Of a stretch of 40,320 nucleotides of DNA, positions 8,076 through 15,775 are shown in pieces. Position 1 is the first letter of the stretch; each line of letters starts with the position of its first letter. The notes under the pieces are model-generated. The model was given only the letters and a program-made list of their open reading frames with translations, was not told the origin of the DNA and did not search any database. The position numbers and the translations under genes are program-made. Source of the stretch: CAZIWW01 sp964543275 (lineage in GTDB: Bacteria; Patescibacteriota; Minisyncoccia; Moranbacterales; UBA11712); assembly GCA_964543275.1 (NCBI GenBank), contig CAZIWW010000003.1, positions 1-40,320 on the forward strand, given 5' to 3'.

Positions 8076-8153
8076 GGCGAACTGTCAATTGATAATAATC
8101 AATGAACAATAAATTTATTAATCGCTGATTCTTAATTATTGTTTGCTGATAAG
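8076..8153. repeat. Family D AT-rich imperfect palindrome, rplD-rplW spacer
   Basis: The spacer consists of units like CAATTGATAATAATCAATGA and TTAATTATTGTTTGCTGAT, partially self-complementary and similar to the spacer at 14213-14287. The similarity is loose, so family membership is tentative. Confidence 0.4.
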
Positions 8154-8154
8154 T

Positions 8155-8610
8155 ATGAGTTTTTTAGGTAAAATATTTAAAAGAAAAGAGAAGAAAATTC
8201 CTTCTGCTGTGGAAAAGGAAAGCAAGAAACTCCTCAAGGATAAGGAGATGGTAGTAAAGAAGACCGGAAAAGAAAAAGTGAAGGAAAAATCTTCTAGGAC
8301 GCGAAAGGCGGCTAAAAAAGAGGATAATATTGCCTATCAAGTTTTAATGAACCCGATTGTTTCGGAAAAGTCGACCGAAATAGGCCAATTCAATAAGTAT
8401 GTTTTCAAAGTGAAGCCTAAGGCTTCCAAGTCCCAGATTAAAGAGGCCGTGGAAGGTTTTTACGGCGTGGAGGTGAAAAAGGTTAATATAATTAAGATAA
8501 AGCCAAAGAAAAGAATCCAAGCACGCGCAGTTGGATTTAAGAGCGGGTTTAAAAAAGCGGTAGTAACTCTAGCTGAAGGATATACAATTGAGACAGCAGA
8601 AGGCGTATAG
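8155..8610 (+). CDS. rplW: 50S ribosomal protein uL23 with long basic N-terminal extension
   Basis: uL23 lies at the polypeptide exit and is the docking site for trigger factor and SRP. The family core begins near residue 60 (AYQVLMNPIVSEKSTE) and ends AEGYTIETAEGV. Ahead of it is an extension of about 55 residues, MSFLGKIFKRKEKK followed by Lys/Glu-rich sequence, giving 151 residues against about 95-100 in most bacteria. The opening FLGKIFKRK closely resembles the terminal WFRKMFRRK of rplV in this cluster. The ATG at 8155 is the first ATG; a TTG four codons earlier is less likely. Confidence 0.93.
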   Translation: MSFLGKIFKRKEKKIPSAVEKESKKLLKDKEMVVKKTGKEKVKEKSSRTRKAAKKEDNIAYQVLMNPIVSEKSTEIGQFNKYVFKVKPKASKSQIKEAVEGFYGVEVKKVNIIKIKPKKRIQARAVGFKSGFKKAVVTLAEGYTIETAEGV

Positions 8611-8615
8611 ATATG

Positions 8616-8720
8616 ATGCTGATCAACGAATAAATGCGAGTCTACCAATTGCGAATAGAACGAAATCGTTGTCGGAAAGTTCGCAATTCGCGGATTGGCA
8701 TTTATTCGCAAGATTAGCAT
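8616..8720. repeat. Family B palindromic element, rplW-rplB spacer
   Basis: Left end ATGCTGATCAACGAATAAAT, right end TTTATTCGCAAGATTAGCAT; the centre contains AATTGCGAATAG and TTCGCAATTCGCGG. The right end stops seven bases before the rplB ATG. Confidence 0.85.
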
Positions 8721-8727
8721 AGTGATT

Positions 8728-9546
8728 ATGGCAATAAAGGTTTATAAAAAAACTACTCCTGGGAGGAGGCAAATGTCGGTGGGTAAGATGGAGAATATCT
8801 CCGCGAAGCCGGAGAGGAGTTTGACGCGTTTTATCAAGAGAAGCAAAGGGAGATCCGGGGGCAAAATCTCGGTTAGGCATAAGGGCGGCGGACATAAAAG
8901 GAGATATCGTTTGGTTGATTTCAAAATTGATAAACTTGGGGTCGAGGCTGTGGTTGATAGAATTGAGAGAGATCCGAATCGCAGCGGCCGCATCGCATTG
9001 CTTAAATATCTAGACGGAGAGAAAAGATATATGGTGGCCGTGTCGGGATTGAAGACAGGTGATAAAATTATTGCTGATGCCAAAGCTCCAATCAAAGTTG
9101 GCAACCGCCTGATGGTTAAAAATATTCCAGTAGGAACCCAAGTTTGTTTGGTGGAACTTTTCTCCGGCAGGGGAGCTCAATTGGCGAGAAGCGCCGGATC
9201 ATCAGTTACCTTGATGGGAATTGACGCCGGCAAGGCTCAGCTGAAGTTGCCCTCGGGCGAGATAAGGTTGATTAACGAGGATTGCTTTGCTACTATAGGA
9301 CGGGTTGGAAATCCAGAGCACGACGCAGTGGTAATAGGGAAAGCGGGTCGATCGAGGTGGCTAGGGATAAGACCCTCTGTTCGCGGAAGCGCTATGAATC
9401 CTGTTGATCATCCTCACGGCGGCGGTGAAGGTCGACAGGGCATCGGTCTCAAGCATCCCAAAACTCCCTGGGGCAAGCCAGCCTTAGGGAAAAAGACTAG
9501 GAAGAAATTTAAGTACAGCGATAAGTTTATAGTTAAAAGAAGATAA
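8728..9546 (+). CDS. rplB: 50S ribosomal protein uL2
   Basis: Peptidyl-transferase-centre protein. The signature AMNPVDHPHGGGEGR, containing the functionally important His, is intact, and the N-terminal half carries SGGKISVRHKGGGHKRRYR. At 272 residues it is the usual length. The ATG at 8728 gives MAIKVYKKTTPGRR; the open frame reaches back 11 codons only because the repeat arm upstream is open. Confidence 0.98.
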   Translation: MAIKVYKKTTPGRRQMSVGKMENISAKPERSLTRFIKRSKGRSGGKISVRHKGGGHKRRYRLVDFKIDKLGVEAVVDRIERDPNRSGRIALLKYLDGEKRYMVAVSGLKTGDKIIADAKAPIKVGNRLMVKNIPVGTQVCLVELFSGRGAQLARSAGSSVTLMGIDAGKAQLKLPSGEIRLINEDCFATIGRVGNPEHDAVVIGKAGRSRWLGIRPSVRGSAMNPVDHPHGGGEGRQGIGLKHPKTPWGKPALGKKTRKKFKYSDKFIVKRR

Positions 9547-9552
9547 GTGATA

Positions 9553-9646
9553 CTCTGCGAATTACGAATTTAGTGCGAATATACGAATCAATTTTTATAC
9601 AAGCGCATTATCTCAAGTTCTCATTTATTCGTGTATTCGCAGAGAA
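9553..9646. repeat. Family A palindromic element, inverted orientation, rplB-rpsS spacer
   Basis: Arms TCTGCGAATTACGAAT and ATTCGTGTATTCGCAGA. Its centre (CAATTTTTATACAAGCGCAT) is the reverse complement of the centre of the copy at 6328-6440, so this copy lies in the opposite orientation. Confidence 0.8.
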
Positions 9647-9671
9647 AACACTTAGTCATAGAGAAAAATGT

Positions 9672-10028
9672 ATGTCTCGTTCTCTCAAGAAAGGTCCATA
9701 CGTAGACGAAAAATTACTCAAGAAAATGCGGGATAAGAGACCCGGCGACAAGTCGATTATTAAAACTTGGTCGCGAGCTTGCACCATTGTGCCGGAGATG
9801 GCAGGATTTACTTTTGGCGTGCATAACGGCAAAGATTTTGTTCAAGTTTTTATCACTGAAGAAATGGTTGGTCACAAGCTGGGAGAGTTTTCGCCCACTC
9901 GCAAGTTTATTCGTCACGGGGGAAGAATGCAGAGAGAGTTGGAAATAGCGGAAACGCAGAAGCGGGCCGGGGCGTCGGGAGCGGCCCAGACGGCGTTGTC
10001 AGAAAAGTCCACGGAAACCAGAAAGTAG
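9672..10028 (+). CDS. rpsS: 30S ribosomal protein uS19
   Basis: 30S head protein that contacts uS13. It begins MSRSLKKGPYVDEKLLKK, with the conserved GHKLGEFSPTRKFIRHGG near residue 75. At 118 residues it has a C-terminal tail of about 25 residues (AGASGAAQTALSEK...) beyond the usual end. The frame is open for 33 codons upstream through the family A element; the ATG at 9672 is chosen because the family N-terminus starts exactly there. Confidence 0.97.
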   Translation: MSRSLKKGPYVDEKLLKKMRDKRPGDKSIIKTWSRACTIVPEMAGFTFGVHNGKDFVQVFITEEMVGHKLGEFSPTRKFIRHGGRMQRELEIAETQKRAGASGAAQTALSEKSTETRK

Positions 10029-10091
10029 ATGCTTATAGCCGTAAATGGGCGTTCGCGAAAATTCGCTTTAACATTAGTGATAATTCGCATT

Positions 10092-10637
10092 ATGGAGGTC
10101 ACAGCTAGCCTCAATAATTTAAGAAAATCTCCTCGAAAGGTCCGCTTGGTGGCGGAAGTAATTAAAGGATTGGATGTAAAAGAGGCCGAGAGTCAGTTAA
10201 ATTTTTTAGCGAAAGGATCGGCTCCGAATTTTGGTAAGCTTTTAAAAAGCGCGGTGGCTAACGCCGAAAACAATTTTGGATTTGACAAGGACAATCTATT
10301 TGTTAAAGATGTGATAGTTAACGAGGGAGCAAAGCTTAAGAGATGGCTGCCGAGAGCTTACGGGAGAGCGGGGCTGGTATTAAAAAGGACAAGCAATGTT
10401 GAAATAATTTTGGACGAGAAAATTAAAGGAAAAGGAAGGAAGAAGGTGGAAAGACCTGAAATAAAAGAAGTTGAACCAGAGAAAGTTAAAAAGGAACTAA
10501 GGAAGCAAGGAGTGGAAGTCAAAGAAAAAGCGGGAGAGTGGGCCAAAAAAGAAAGCGAGAGGGAATTTCAGGAAAAGAAAAAACCGGCTGGTGCCGGAAG
10601 GTGGTTTAGAAAGATGTTTAGAAGGAAATCAATGTGA
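10092..10637 (+). CDS. rplV: 50S ribosomal protein uL22 with long charged C-terminal extension
   Basis: uL22 lines the exit tunnel with a long beta-hairpin. The core (ASLNNLRKSPRKVRLVAEVI ... RWLPRAYGRAGLVLKRTSNV) covers residues 5-112. A further 70 residues, rich in Lys and Glu and ending GRWFRKMFRRKSM, give 181 in total against about 110 normally. The terminal WFRKMFRRK resembles the N-terminal FLGKIFKRK of rplW. The start at 10092 (MEVTASLNN) is favoured over upstream in-frame codons that lie in spacer DNA. Confidence 0.95.
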   Translation: MEVTASLNNLRKSPRKVRLVAEVIKGLDVKEAESQLNFLAKGSAPNFGKLLKSAVANAENNFGFDKDNLFVKDVIVNEGAKLKRWLPRAYGRAGLVLKRTSNVEIILDEKIKGKGRKKVERPEIKEVEPEKVKKELRKQGVEVKEKAGEWAKKESEREFQEKKKPAGAGRWFRKMFRRKSM

Positions 10638-10643
10638 GATATT

Positions 10644-10765
10644 ATGCTAATCAACTAATGAATACTAATCAATTAATTGCGAATGATGCGAATGTGTGTT
10701 TACAATCTGTAATAAGTAACTCGTATTCGCAATTCGCGGATTGGCATTTATTTGTAGATTAGCAT
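10644..10765. repeat. Family B palindromic element, rplV-rpsC spacer
   Basis: Ends ATGCTAATCAAC and GTAGATTAGCAT. The centre TAATAAGTAACTCGTATTCG is identical to that of the copy at 14701-14821, even though a hairpin centre is under no obvious constraint. The right end lies eight bases before the rpsC ATG. Confidence 0.88.
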
Positions 10766-10773
10766 CATACTAT

Positions 10774-11414
10774 ATGAGTCAAAAAGTTAATCCACTTGGA
10801 TTGAGAATAGGAATTACCAGCAATTGGAGATCAAGGTGGTTTGGAAAAAAAGAATATGCCGATCAAATTAAATGGGACGTCAGTATTCGCAGGGCGATAA
10901 AAGAGCGTTTCAAAAACGCGGCTCTTGGAGATGTTGATATTGAGAGATCGGCTAATTTAATCAGAGTTATTATCAAGACGGCCAGGCCGGGAGTTATTAT
11001 CGGACGCGGCGGGACGGGATTAGAGGATATTAAAGGTTTTATTAAGAGCAGTTTTTTTAGAAACAAGAAAATTGATATTAAGATTGAGGTCGAAGAAATT
11101 AAAAATGCGGAAGAGAGCGCTCTGGTTCTGGGGCAGAATGTGGCTGAACAACTTGAAAAGAGGATGCCCTTTCGCCGAGCCATGAAATCTGTTATTGATC
11201 AGGCTATAGATGGACGCAAGATTAAAGGTATAAAAATTGAGGTAGCCGGAAGACTGGACGGGACTGATATGTCGCGGCGAGAATGGCTTACTAGGGGAAC
11301 TTTGCCTCTACATACCTTGCGAGCCGACATTGATTTTGCTAAGGTGGAAGCTTATACCACTTACGGCGTGATTGGAGTAAAAGTTTGGGTTTATAGAGGA
11401 GAAAAATTTGAGTA
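10774..11414 (+). CDS. rpsC: 30S ribosomal protein uS3 (3' end at assembly gap)
   Basis: mRNA-entry-site protein with a KH domain. It starts MSQKVNPLGLRIGITSNW; the KH GxxG loop is IIGRGGTGLEDI near residue 73, and the C-terminal domain has GRLDGTDMSRREW and TTYGVIGVKVWVYRGE. 213 residues are visible and the next codon is T-A-N, which could be a stop (a 213-residue protein would be short but reasonable) or Tyr. The upstream 11 codons of open frame lie in the repeat and are excluded. Confidence 0.96.
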
Positions 11415-11514
11415 NNNNNNNNNNNNNNNNNNNNNNNNNNNNNNNNNNNNNNNNNNNNNNNNNNNNNNNNNNNNNNNNNNNNNNNNNNNNNNNNNNNNNN
11501 NNNNNNNNNNNNNN
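11415..11514. other. Assembly gap (100 N) between rpsC and rplP
   Basis: Placeholder gap of 100 Ns. It hides the possible end of rpsC and the rpsC-rplP spacer. rplP appears complete on the right side. Confidence 0.99.
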
Positions 11515-11515
11515 T

Positions 11516-11923
11516 ATGTTGATGCCTAAGAAAGTAAAATATAGAAAGCACCAGCGTGGAGGCGTTCCTCGCGGCAGAGCTGGAAGAGGAACCGAGTTGA
11601 GTTTTGGGAGTTTTGGCTTAAAATCAATGGAGGCTAGCTTAATTTCGGCTAGGCAGATTGAGGCGGCTCGAAGAGCCATGACGCGCTATGTTCAGCGTGG
11701 AGGAAAGATCTGGATTAGAGTTTTTCCTGACAAACCGATGACCAAGAAAGGAGACGAAACTCCTATGGGCAAGGGCAAGGGCAGTGTTGATCATTTCATG
11801 GCGGTAGTTAAGGCCGGGAAAATAATTTTTGAAATGGACGGGGTTTCCAAAGATGTTGCCAGACGGGCTCTTAAGTTGGCCTCGGCTAAGCTGGGTATCA
11901 AGACAAGGATAGAAGAAAGTTGA
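11516..11923 (+). CDS. rplP: 50S ribosomal protein uL16
   Basis: A-site-region protein of the large subunit. It starts MLMPKKVKYRKHQRG, the normal uL16 opening, at the first ATG after the gap (11516); a second ATG two codons on is also possible. Conserved segments include GKIWIRVFPDKPMTKKGDE and MGKGKGSVDHFMAVVKAGK. At 135 residues it matches the family. Confidence 0.97.
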   Translation: MLMPKKVKYRKHQRGGVPRGRAGRGTELSFGSFGLKSMEASLISARQIEAARRAMTRYVQRGGKIWIRVFPDKPMTKKGDETPMGKGKGSVDHFMAVVKAGKIIFEMDGVSKDVARRALKLASAKLGIKTRIEES

Positions 11924-11987
11924 GCGCGAAGCGCGGAAGAATGCTTGCAGTTAAATTAATTTGGTTTAATTCTTGCGGACAGGTTCT

Positions 11988-12179
11988 ATGCCAATTAAGG
12001 ATATTAGAGAAAAAAGTAAGGGAGAATTAGAAAAAGATTTAGTGGATTTTAGGAATAAATTATCTAGAATAAAGTTTGATATTGCGACTAAGCAGGTGAA
12101 AAATCATCGGGAAGTCCGCAAGCTTAAGAGAGATATTGCCTGTCTCCTTACGGTCTTAAGAGAAAAGAGCAATTTGTAA
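11988..12179 (+). CDS. rpmC: 50S ribosomal protein uL29
   Basis: Small helical-hairpin protein at the exit-tunnel rim. 63 residues, with the typical helix pair around KGELEKDLVDFRNKLSRIKF and KNHREVRKLKRDIACLLTVL. The ATG at 11988 gives MPIKDIREKSKGELEK. It lies between rplP and rpsQ as in the canonical S10 operon, with only 29 bases before rpsQ. Confidence 0.93.
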   Translation: MPIKDIREKSKGELEKDLVDFRNKLSRIKFDIATKQVKNHREVRKLKRDIACLLTVLREKSNL

Positions 12180-12208
12180 TCAGTAATTGGCGTTTTTTGG
12201 CAACTATT

Positions 12209-12466
12209 ATGAATAATAATTCAAAACTAGATAGGACAACTAAACGGTTTTTGGAAGGCACGGTTGTTAGCGATAAGCTGGATAAGACTGTAGTGGTGGC
12301 GGTAAGTAAAATGAAAGTCCATCCGAAATATTTGAAGAGATATTTAAGCACGAAAAAGTATAAGGCTCACGACGAAGAGAATAAGTTTAAGGTAGACGAT
12401 AAAGTGAAAATCGTTGAGATACGGCCGGTGAGCAAAGATAAGAAGTGGAAAGTAGTCTATGAGTAA
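12209..12466 (+). CDS. rpsQ: 30S ribosomal protein uS17
   Basis: 16S-binding OB-fold protein. The core FLEGTVVSDKLDKTVVVAVS and the segment HPKYLKRYLSTKKYKAHDEE are typical, ending KDKKWKVVYE. 85 residues from the ATG at 12209. The stop is immediately followed by a family A repeat. Confidence 0.96.
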   Translation: MNNNSKLDRTTKRFLEGTVVSDKLDKTVVVAVSKMKVHPKYLKRYLSTKKYKAHDEENKFKVDDKVKIVEIRPVSKDKKWKVVYE

Positions 12467-12575
12467 TCTCTACGAATTACGAATCAATTACGAATATACG
12501 AATGAATGTGTAGATATCAGTCGCGTCAAATGAAATTGATTCGTATATTCGTACGAAATTCGTAATTCGTAGAGA
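12467..12575. repeat. Family A palindromic element, rpsQ-rplN spacer
   Basis: TCTCTACGAATTACGAAT directly after the rpsQ stop and its exact reverse complement ending six bases before the rplN ATG. It fills the whole spacer. The interior has the TACGAATATACGAATGAAT / ATTGATTCGTATATTCGTA arms. Confidence 0.92.
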
Positions 12576-12581
12576 ATTCCT

Positions 12582-12947
12582 ATGATACAAGCGGAGACAA
12601 AGTTGAAAGTGGCTGACAATACCGGGGCTAAGGTCATCGAGTGTTTTAAGGTGCTGGGCGGAACCAAAAGAAGATACGCCCAAATCGGGGATATAATCAC
12701 AGCTTCAGTGAAAGAGTCTGAACCGAGAGGGTCCATTAAAAAGAAGGCGGTAGTTAAAGCGGTGATTGTAAGGCAGAAAAAAGCTCTTAGAAGAAAGGAT
12801 GGCTCTTACATTCGCTTTGATGATAATGCGGCCGTAATTGTAGAGGGAAAAGAACCGAAAGGCACGCGCGTTTTCGGACCTATAGCCAGAGAGATTAGAG
12901 ATAGAGGATTTCTTAAAATAGTGTCGCTGGCTCCGGAAGTCTGGTAG
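12582..12947 (+). CDS. rplN: 50S ribosomal protein uL14
   Basis: Intersubunit-bridge protein. The 121 residues start MIQAETKLKVADNTGAK and include KAVIVRQKKALRRKDGSYI and GTRVFGPIAREIRD, all highly conserved. The start codon follows the arm of the family A repeat, whose AGAGA lies seven bases upstream. Confidence 0.98.
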   Translation: MIQAETKLKVADNTGAKVIECFKVLGGTKRRYAQIGDIITASVKESEPRGSIKKKAVVKAVIVRQKKALRRKDGSYIRFDDNAAVIVEGKEPKGTRVFGPIAREIRDRGFLKIVSLAPEVW

Positions 12948-13058
12948 TTCTCTACGAATTACAAATCAATTGCGAATGTACGAATGAATAAGGATTGAAA
13001 TGATGTGCTTGTATGAAAATTGATTCGTATATTCGCACTAAATTCGTAATTCGTGGAC
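12948..13058. repeat. Family A palindromic element, rplN-rplX spacer
   Basis: It begins at the base after the rplN stop (TTCTCTACGAATTAC) and ends ATTCGTAATTCGTGGA, nine bases before the rplX ATG. The centre GATGTGCTTGTATGAAAATT matches the 6328-6440 copy in the same orientation. Confidence 0.9.
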
Positions 13059-13066
13059 AGTTTGTT

Positions 13067-13372
13067 ATGAAAATAAGAAAAGGCGATCAAGTGAAAATTT
13101 TATGCGGCAAGGATCGGGGAAAAGTAGGAAAGGTCACTCGGGTCATTTCTAAAAAAAGGAAAGCGTTGGTGGAAGGTCTTAATTTGGTAAAGAAGCATGT
13201 TCGTCCTCGCCGTCAAGGAGAAAAAGGTCAGCGGGTCTCCGTTCCGGCTCCGGTTGATTTGTCTAACTTAATGCTAGTTTGTCCAAAATGCGCTAAGCCG
13301 GCTAGGGTTGGATTTAGAGTGGAAAAGGGAAATAAGTACCGCGTTTGCAAAAAATGTCAAAGTGAGTTATGA
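13067..13372 (+). CDS. rplX: 50S ribosomal protein uL24 with zinc ribbon
   Basis: Assembly-initiator protein of the large subunit. The N-terminal KOW motif reads VKILCGKDRGKVGKVTRV. The C-terminal part has CPKC and CKKC pairs, the zinc-ribbon form of uL24. 101 residues from the ATG at 13067; the upstream 18 codons of open frame are repeat. Its stop overlaps the rplE start as ATGA at 13369-13372, the only tight gene junction in this part of the cluster. Confidence 0.96.
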   Translation: MKIRKGDQVKILCGKDRGKVGKVTRVISKKRKALVEGLNLVKKHVRPRRQGEKGQRVSVPAPVDLSNLMLVCPKCAKPARVGFRVEKGNKYRVCKKCQSEL

Positions 13373-13917
13373 CGAAAAATATTTTAAAGGAAAAATATAA
13401 CCAAGAAGTTGTTTTCAAGATGAAGGAGAAGTTTGGATATAAAAATATTATGGCGGTGCCAAGAATTTTAAAGGTGTCGCTTAACAGCGGGATTGGAAAA
13501 TATCTCAAGGAGAAGGAAGCGGTAGACGCGATTGTGCAGGATTTTAAGATGATTTCCGGGCAAAAGCCGATCTTAAGCAAGGCTAGGAAGTCTGTCTCCG
13601 GCTTTAAGATTCGTCAGGGTCAGGCAGTCGGCGTGTCGGTGACACTCCGAGGAAATCGTATGTGGGATTTTATGCAGAAATTGATTTCGTCAACTCTTCC
13701 CAGGTTTAGGGATTTTCAAGGAATTGAGCAAAAGAATTTTGACGATCAGGGCAATCTCAATATGGTGGTGAAGGAACACATTGTTTTTCCCGAAATTACG
13801 GCTGAAAATGTTAAGGATATATTCGGAGTCCAGGTAAGCATCATTAACAGCGCTAGAACAAAAAAGGAGGGCGTGGAACTTTTTAGAATGCTTGGATTTC
13901 CAATTAGGAATGATTGA
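13369..13917 (+). CDS. rplE: 50S ribosomal protein uL5
   Basis: 5S rRNA-binding protein of the central protuberance. 182 residues, with KVSLNSGIGKYLKEKEAVD, ARKSVSGFKIRQGQAVGVSV and RFRDFQGIEQKNFDDQGN, all diagnostic. Translationally coupled to rplX by a four-base overlap. Confidence 0.97.
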   Translation: MTKNILKEKYNQEVVFKMKEKFGYKNIMAVPRILKVSLNSGIGKYLKEKEAVDAIVQDFKMISGQKPILSKARKSVSGFKIRQGQAVGVSVTLRGNRMWDFMQKLISSTLPRFRDFQGIEQKNFDDQGNLNMVVKEHIVFPEITAENVKDIFGVQVSIINSARTKKEGVELFRMLGFPIRND

Positions 13918-13924
13918 AAATTTG

Positions 13925-14013
13925 AAGACGGTTTAAGATTTAAGATTTACGATTTATGAATTCTGAAATAGAGCCACTCATAAATCATGAATCATAAATC
14001 ATAAGTCTTAAAT
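13925..14013. repeat. Family D AT-rich palindrome, rplE-rpsN spacer
   Basis: Left arm GTTTAAGATTTAAGATTTAC and right arm AATCATAAGTCTTAAATTTA, with internal ATAAATCATGAATCATAAAT direct units. An imperfect palindrome that fills most of the spacer. Confidence 0.65.
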
Positions 14014-14024
14014 TTAGAGAGAGG

Positions 14025-14210
14025 ATGGCAAAAAGTTCAGTTATAGCTAGAGCTAAAAAGAAGCCAAAGTTTTCAACCAGGATAGTTTTAAGATGCTGGC
14101 GTTGCGGAAGAAAGCGCGGTTATATGCGCAGGTTTAAGTTATGCCGAATTTGTTTTAGAGAGTTAGCCAGTCAGGGGGAAATTCCCGGAGTAAAAAAGTC
14201 TAGCTGGTAA
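14025..14210 (+). CDS. rpsN: 30S ribosomal protein uS14, zinc-binding type
   Basis: Short 61-residue uS14 with the zinc knuckle CWRC ... CRIC (residues 24-27 and 43-46 region), the form often called type Z. It ends IPGVKKSSW, the normal C-terminus. The ATG at 14025 follows GAGAGAGG, one of the few purine-rich stretches near a start in this window, although it lies too close to the ATG for a classical ribosome binding site. Confidence 0.96.
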   Translation: MAKSSVIARAKKKPKFSTRIVLRCWRCGRKRGYMRRFKLCRICFRELASQGEIPGVKKSSW

Positions 14211-14212
14211 TT

Positions 14213-14287
14213 TACAATAAACAAAGAACAATGAACAATGATTAACAACAATATCGTTTATTGATTATTGCTCATTGATTATTGAGA
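14213..14287. repeat. Family D AT-rich palindrome, rpsN-rpsH spacer
   Basis: Units ACAATGAACAATGATTAAC on the left and TTATTGATTATTGCTCATTG on the right are imperfectly complementary and fill the spacer up to the rpsH start. Confidence 0.6.
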
Positions 14288-14289
14288 TT

Positions 14290-14694
14290 ATGTTAGATCC
14301 AATCAGCGATATGCTCACCAGAATAAGAAACGCGGCGCGGGCCGGCCATCCGGAAGTATCAATTCCTTTGTCGAAACTTAAGCTGAAGATCATCCAAATT
14401 TTAGCGGAAAAGAAATTTATAGAAAGTTTTTCTGAAGAGCCCGGCGGAAAACATAAATGGATAAAAGTTGTCTTGAGGTATATTAAGGACGATAGCGGTC
14501 GAGTTGTTTCCTATATTCAAGGAATTGAGAGAGTTAGCAGAGAGGGGCGAAGAATATACGTCAGAAAGAATAAAATTTCAAAAACGAAGGGCGGCTACGG
14601 TTTTTCCGTTATATCAACTTCAAGGGGAGTTATGGCTGACGATACAGCCAGAAAAGCCGGGCTGGGAGGAGAAATTATTTGTAGAATATGGTAG
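14290..14694 (+). CDS. rpsH: 30S ribosomal protein uS8
   Basis: Central-domain 16S-binding protein. It opens MLDPISDMLTRIRNAARAG, and the C-terminal signature is VISTSRGVMADDTARKAGLG. 134 residues from the ATG at 14290; an upstream in-frame start adds five residues of spacer origin. In spc order between rpsN and rplF. Confidence 0.97.
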   Translation: MLDPISDMLTRIRNAARAGHPEVSIPLSKLKLKIIQILAEKKFIESFSEEPGGKHKWIKVVLRYIKDDSGRVVSYIQGIERVSREGRRIYVRKNKISKTKGGYGFSVISTSRGVMADDTARKAGLGGEIICRIW

Positions 14695-14700
14695 ATTATC

Positions 14701-14821
14701 ATGCTAATCGACGAATAAATGCAAATCAACTAATTGCAAATGATGCAAATGTGTGCTTATAGCGCGTAATAAGTAACTCGTATTCGCATTTATAGATTGG
14801 CATTTATTAGCGGATTAGTAT
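14701..14821. repeat. Family B palindromic element, rpsH-rplF spacer
   Basis: Left end ATGCTAATCGACGAATAAAT, right end TTATTAGCGGATTAGTAT. The centre matches the 10644-10765 copy over AATGTGTG and TAATAAGTAACTCGTATTCG. The right end is seven bases before the rplF ATG. Confidence 0.88.
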
Positions 14822-14828
14822 CATTGTT

Positions 14829-15374
14829 ATGTCTAGAATAGGCAAAAAACCAATTTCCATTCCGGAGGAAGTAGAAGCAAAGATTGCTGACGGCAAAGTT
14901 TTGGTTAATGGTCCAAGAGGATCTCTTGATTTTGAGTTTCATCGGGATGTGGAGATTAAGATTGAAGAAAATGAGATTAATGTAGCAACTAGCAAGAAAA
15001 CTAAACAAGCTAAAGCCTTATGGGGTTTGACGCGCACGCTGATCTTAAATATGATTGAAGGAGTAACTAAGGGGTTTGAAAAGCGGCTGGAGCTTCAGGG
15101 AGTAGGTTATAAAATGGCGGTTAAGGGTAATAAGATTGATATGAGTCTAGGATTTTCTCATCCGGTTGAGGTGGAAATTCCGGAAGGATTGGAGGCTAAA
15201 ATCGAGAAAAACATTTTGACCATTTCTGGAATTGACAAACAAAAAGTTGGTCAGATGGCGGCTTCAATAAGAGCTCTAAAAAAAGTTGAGCCGTACAAAG
15301 GGAAAGGTTTTCGTTATGTTGGCGAGATTGTTAGAAAGAAGGCCGGCAAGAAAGCGGTGGCGACGGAAAAGTAA
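14829..15374 (+). CDS. rplF: 50S ribosomal protein uL6
   Basis: Large-subunit protein near the GTPase centre. It starts MSRIGKKPISIPEEV; the duplicated uL6 domains are visible, with LELQGVGYKMAVKGNKI and the C-terminal EPYKGKGFRYVGEIVRKKAGK. 181 residues, normal length. A short 51-bp spacer, without a full palindrome, separates it from rplR. Confidence 0.97.
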   Translation: MSRIGKKPISIPEEVEAKIADGKVLVNGPRGSLDFEFHRDVEIKIEENEINVATSKKTKQAKALWGLTRTLILNMIEGVTKGFEKRLELQGVGYKMAVKGNKIDMSLGFSHPVEVEIPEGLEAKIEKNILTISGIDKQKVGQMAASIRALKKVEPYKGKGFRYVGEIVRKKAGKKAVATEK

Positions 15375-15425
15375 CTTAATCAGTGAGTGGTGACCAATGA
15401 TCAAAGACCAATAATTTTTTTAAAT

Positions 15426-15773
15426 ATGATTGTTAATAAAGATATTTCCAGAAAAAGAAGATCTAAAAGAATTAGGGCGAAGATTTACGGCACGGGTTTA
15501 CGGCCAAGACTGTGTGTTTTTAGAAGTCTAAAACATATGTACGCCCAAATAGTGGATGACGAGAAGGGAAATACGCTGGTCTCTTTCGACAGTCGCAGGA
15601 TGAAGGATGCGAGGAATAATATTGAGGCGGCCAGAAAGGTGGGAAAAGAGATCGCCAAGTTGGCTCAAGCCAAAGGGATTAAAGAGATAGTTTTTGATCG
15701 AAGAGGATATTGTTATCATGGCAAGGTTAAAGCTCTGGCGGAGGGAGCGCGGGAAGGCGGGTTAAAATTTTGA
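15426..15773 (+). CDS. rplR: 50S ribosomal protein uL18
   Basis: 5S rRNA-binding protein. KRIRAKIYGTGLRPRLCVFR, the central KHMYAQIVDDEKG and the C-terminal FDRRGYCYHGKVKALAEGAR are typical. 115 residues from the ATG at 15426; the 13 upstream in-frame codons are not conserved and are excluded. Confidence 0.96.
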   Translation: MIVNKDISRKRRSKRIRAKIYGTGLRPRLCVFRSLKHMYAQIVDDEKGNTLVSFDSRRMKDARNNIEAARKVGKEIAKLAQAKGIKEIVFDRRGYCYHGKVKALAEGAREGGLKF

Positions 15774-15775
15774 GG

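Noticed and set aside
9573..9671. N-terminal extensions of rpsS, and similarly rpsL, rplB, rplV, rpsC, rplX, rplR and NuoF
   Set aside because: The upstream codons lie in repeat arms or spacer DNA that happen to be open; the conserved family N-termini start at the downstream ATG.
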